Assembly: GCA_007120555.1 (NCBI GenBank)
Contig: SKNL01000162.1
Coordinates: 1-7,040 of the forward strand
From: Balneolales bacterium
GTDB lineage: Bacteria; Bacteroidota; Rhodothermia; Balneolales; Natronogracilivirgulaceae
Reading direction: 5' to 3'
DNA: 7,040 nt
Below, piece by piece: positions 5,760 to 7,040 of the stretch. Numbering within the stretch: position 1 is the first letter of the stretch; every line of letters starts with the position of its first letter. Below the pieces are notes generated by a model. The model was not told the DNA's origin. It worked only from the letters and a program-made list of their open reading frames with translations, and did no database searches. The position numbers and the translations under genes are program-made.

Positions 5760-6845
5760 TCAGCTTCTGCTCAGGTGATCCATGGGAAGCAGCCGGACCA
5801 TCTTGCGCAGCTCGTTGATCTCGGTTTTGCGAAGATTGCGCCAGCGGCCGACACGCAGCCCTTTTTTCTGCAACGGGCCGTATCCAACCCGGTCAAGACT
5901 GAGCACTTCAACTCCCAGCGTCTCCATCATGCGCCGCACAATTCGGTTGCGGCCTTCGTGCATGCTCAGGGTCACCACGTTCAGGTATTGCGGATGCCGG
6001 GAAACGCGGTAGGCCTTTGCCGGGCCATCTTCCAGCGGGATGCCGGCCCGGATCTTCCCGAGCTCCTCATCGGTAAGCATGCGGTTGGTTTCCACATCGT
6101 ACACTTTCCGCACCTTGTAGCTGGGATGCATCAGCCGGTTGGCCAGGTCACCGTCATTGGTAAGCAGGATCAGCCCGGTGGTGTTGCGGTCCAGCCGTCC
6201 GACCGGATAGACCCGCTGTCCAGTGGCGTCTTCCACCAGATCCATAACGGTTTTGCGGCCTTTCTCATCACTGGTGGTGGTGATGGTGTCGCGCGGTTTG
6301 TTCATCAGGATATAGACGAACGGCTCGGGCTCGATCTTCTGTCCGCTCACGGTGATGCGGTCGTCGGGCTGCACCTGGTAACCCATCTCTGTGACCACTT
6401 TTCCATTGACGCGGACCTTGCCCTCAGTGATATAGATATCGGCATCGCGCCGGGAACAGATGCCGGCATGGGCAATGTATTTGTTCAGGCGTATGGTCTC
6501 TGAGTCCTTTCGGGTGGATGCGTCCGCTGCTTCGGGGCGCCGGCCGGACGGATATCGGCGTTCTCCCTCATTTCTTGTGGATGTTCTGCGTTTTCCGGCA
6601 GGGCCGGCCGACCCGTGCCTTCGTGATGCGGGCCTGCGTCCCGGGGAAGCCTGCTCTTTTGATTCTGAAGGAGATCTTGCAGACCAGGCGTCCGCTTTCT
6701 GCGGCCGCGAAGTGGATTTCTGTGTCCGGGAACCGGGTTTTTGCCCCCGGGACGTGGATTCATGCCCCCGGGATGTGGATTCTTGCGGTCTGCGGACGCT
6801 TTTGCCCGGACGTTTGCCTGATGGTTTTGAAGTGCGGTCAGTCAC
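5760..6845 (-). CDS. rluB: RsuA/RluB-family rRNA pseudouridine synthase with basic N-terminal extension (GTG start)
   Basis: This enzyme isomerises a uridine in ribosomal RNA to pseudouridine; RluB members act on 23S rRNA and RsuA on 16S. The S4 RNA-binding domain is at about 118-160 (RLNKYIAHAGICSRRDAD), followed by the catalytic domain from about 175. The catalytic Asp is Asp219 in VGRLDRNTTGL, with NKPRDTITT at 182-190 and the late motif HEGRNRIVRRM at 296-306. Residues 1 to about 115 are an added low-complexity, Arg/Lys/Ser-rich tail with four heptad repeats (22-49); such tails occur in some homologues and probably bind RNA. The start is GTG, supported by an AGGA box 8 bases upstream (6857-6854). 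It lies 57 bases after a D-rich C-terminus that is probably ScpB; scpB followed by this family is a common gene order and favours RluB. Exact target uridine is inferred. Confidence 0.93.
   Translation of the reverse strand: MTDRTSKPSGKRPGKSVRRPQESTSRGHESTSRGQKPGSRTQKSTSRPQKADAWSARSPSESKEQASPGRRPASRRHGSAGPAGKRRTSTRNEGERRYPSGRRPEAADASTRKDSETIRLNKYIAHAGICSRRDADIYITEGKVRVNGKVVTEMGYQVQPDDRITVSGQKIEPEPFVYILMNKPRDTITTTSDEKGRKTVMDLVEDATGQRVYPVGRLDRNTTGLILLTNDGDLANRLMHPSYKVRKVYDVETNRMLTDEELGKIRAGIPLEDGPAKAYRVSRHPQYLNVVTLSMHEGRNRIVRRMMETLGVEVLSLDRVGYGPLQKKGLRVGRWRNLRKTEINELRKMVRLLPMDHLSRS
6701..6784. repeat. Four degenerate 21-bp tandem repeats in the pseudouridine synthase extension
   Basis: Units begin at 6701, 6722, 6743 and 6764. 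The two rightmost differ at only two positions; the two leftmost are more diverged. On the minus strand they encode heptads ESTSRGH, ESTSRGQ, KPGSRTQ and KSTSRPQ (residues 22-49). The array keeps frame, so copy-number change would only lengthen or shorten the basic tail. Confidence 0.8.
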
Positions 6846-6853
6846 AGTGCTTG

Positions 6854-6857
6854 TCCT
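6854..6857 (-). promoter_or_regulatory. Shine-Dalgarno box for the GTG-started pseudouridine synthase
   Basis: AGGA on the minus strand sits 8 bases before the GTG at 6845. It is one of the few clear ribosome binding sites in this window and supports the GTG start and hence translation of the whole basic extension. Confidence 0.6.
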
Positions 6858-6902
6858 GAATGTGGTGTCGGTTTTATCCTTATGAATGCCGAAGGGTGCG
6901 GA

Positions 6903-7040
6903 TTATTGTGGACGGGCTTTGCCGTCGTCGTTATCATCATCGTATTCGTCGTCCTCACGATTGCCGTCATCTTCATCGTGATCGCCGTCGTCATCATCTT
7001 CATCATCGTCATCACTGCGACCGTGATCAAGCCTGTCGGA
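6903..7040 (-). CDS. C-terminal Asp-rich tail of an upstream gene, possibly ScpB (partial)
   Basis: The last 45 codons of a gene entering from the right end, closed by TAA. The visible residues start SDRLDHGRSDDDDEDDDDG and finish NDDGKARPQ; 25 of 45 are Asp or Glu. No enzymatic domain is visible. Because it directly precedes an RsuA/RluB gene on the same strand, and scpA-scpB-rluB is a frequent order, it is probably the disordered acidic tail of the chromosome segregation protein ScpB, which often ends in acidic residues. That identity rests on synteny only. The reading frame is chosen because the other minus-strand frames give Met/Thr-rich or Arg-rich nonsense, and this one ends just before the next gene. 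Confidence 0.55.
   Translation of the reverse strand, partial: SDRLDHGRSDDDDEDDDDGDHDEDDGNREDDEYDDDNDDGKARPQ

Noticed and set aside
5775..6503. 242-codon plus-strand open frame opposite the pseudouridine synthase
   Set aside because: It is antisense to the conserved S4 and catalytic domains, and its protein resembles no family; a shadow of the high-GC gene.
6842..7030. Met/Thr-rich minus-strand frame in the GAT/GAC tract
   Set aside because: It is the out-of-phase reading of an Asp-rich tract; the Asp-rich frame ends cleanly before the next gene and fits known acidic tails.

Overview
This 7,040-base window is an ordinary stretch of bacterial chromosome with about eight genes, most of them on the minus strand. 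Protein style and gene content suggest the Bacteroidota/Balneolota/Rhodothermota group. The main reasons are the SLC45-like sugar transporter N-terminus, a scpB-like tail followed by an RsuA/RluB pseudouridine synthase, and the moderately high GC content. This placement is inferred from resemblance only. I see no phage genes, insertion sequences, CRISPR arrays, tRNA or rRNA genes.

Layout, left to right. (1) Bases 1-217, minus: start of an MFS sugar transporter that runs off the window. (2) Bases 218-511: a 294-base gap between dxs and the transporter. It holds repeated ACATTG words, a 6-bp inverted repeat, a long bulged hairpin and two small hairpins. (3) Bases 512-2655, minus: xseB (exonuclease VII small subunit) and dxs (first enzyme of the MEP isoprenoid pathway), overlapping by one base as TAATG. 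(4) Bases 2656-2837: a divergent, AT-rich promoter region. (5) Bases 2838-3485, plus: the only plus-strand gene, a SAM-dependent methyltransferase resembling phospholipid N-methyltransferases, with a likely TTG start. (6) Bases 3513-7040, minus: a likely operon read from right to left. It consists of the end of an Asp-rich protein (probably ScpB), the RsuA/RluB-type pseudouridine synthase, a secreted TPR-like protein, and a YgjP-like zinc metallopeptidase, with gaps of 57, 14 and 28 bases. It converges on the methyltransferase.

How the genes relate: xseB and dxs look translationally coupled although their functions (DNA repair and isoprenoid precursor synthesis) are unrelated. The right-hand cluster combines chromosome segregation, if ScpB is correct, with ribosomal RNA modification and two less characterised proteins. 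The most unusual local features are not new gene families. They are sequence-level oddities: a strongly basic N-terminal extension on the pseudouridine synthase built from four 21-bp tandem units, an extremely Asp-rich tail on the gene just before it, and the 16-bp bulged hairpin at 341-381. I did not find a convincing undescribed multi-gene system.
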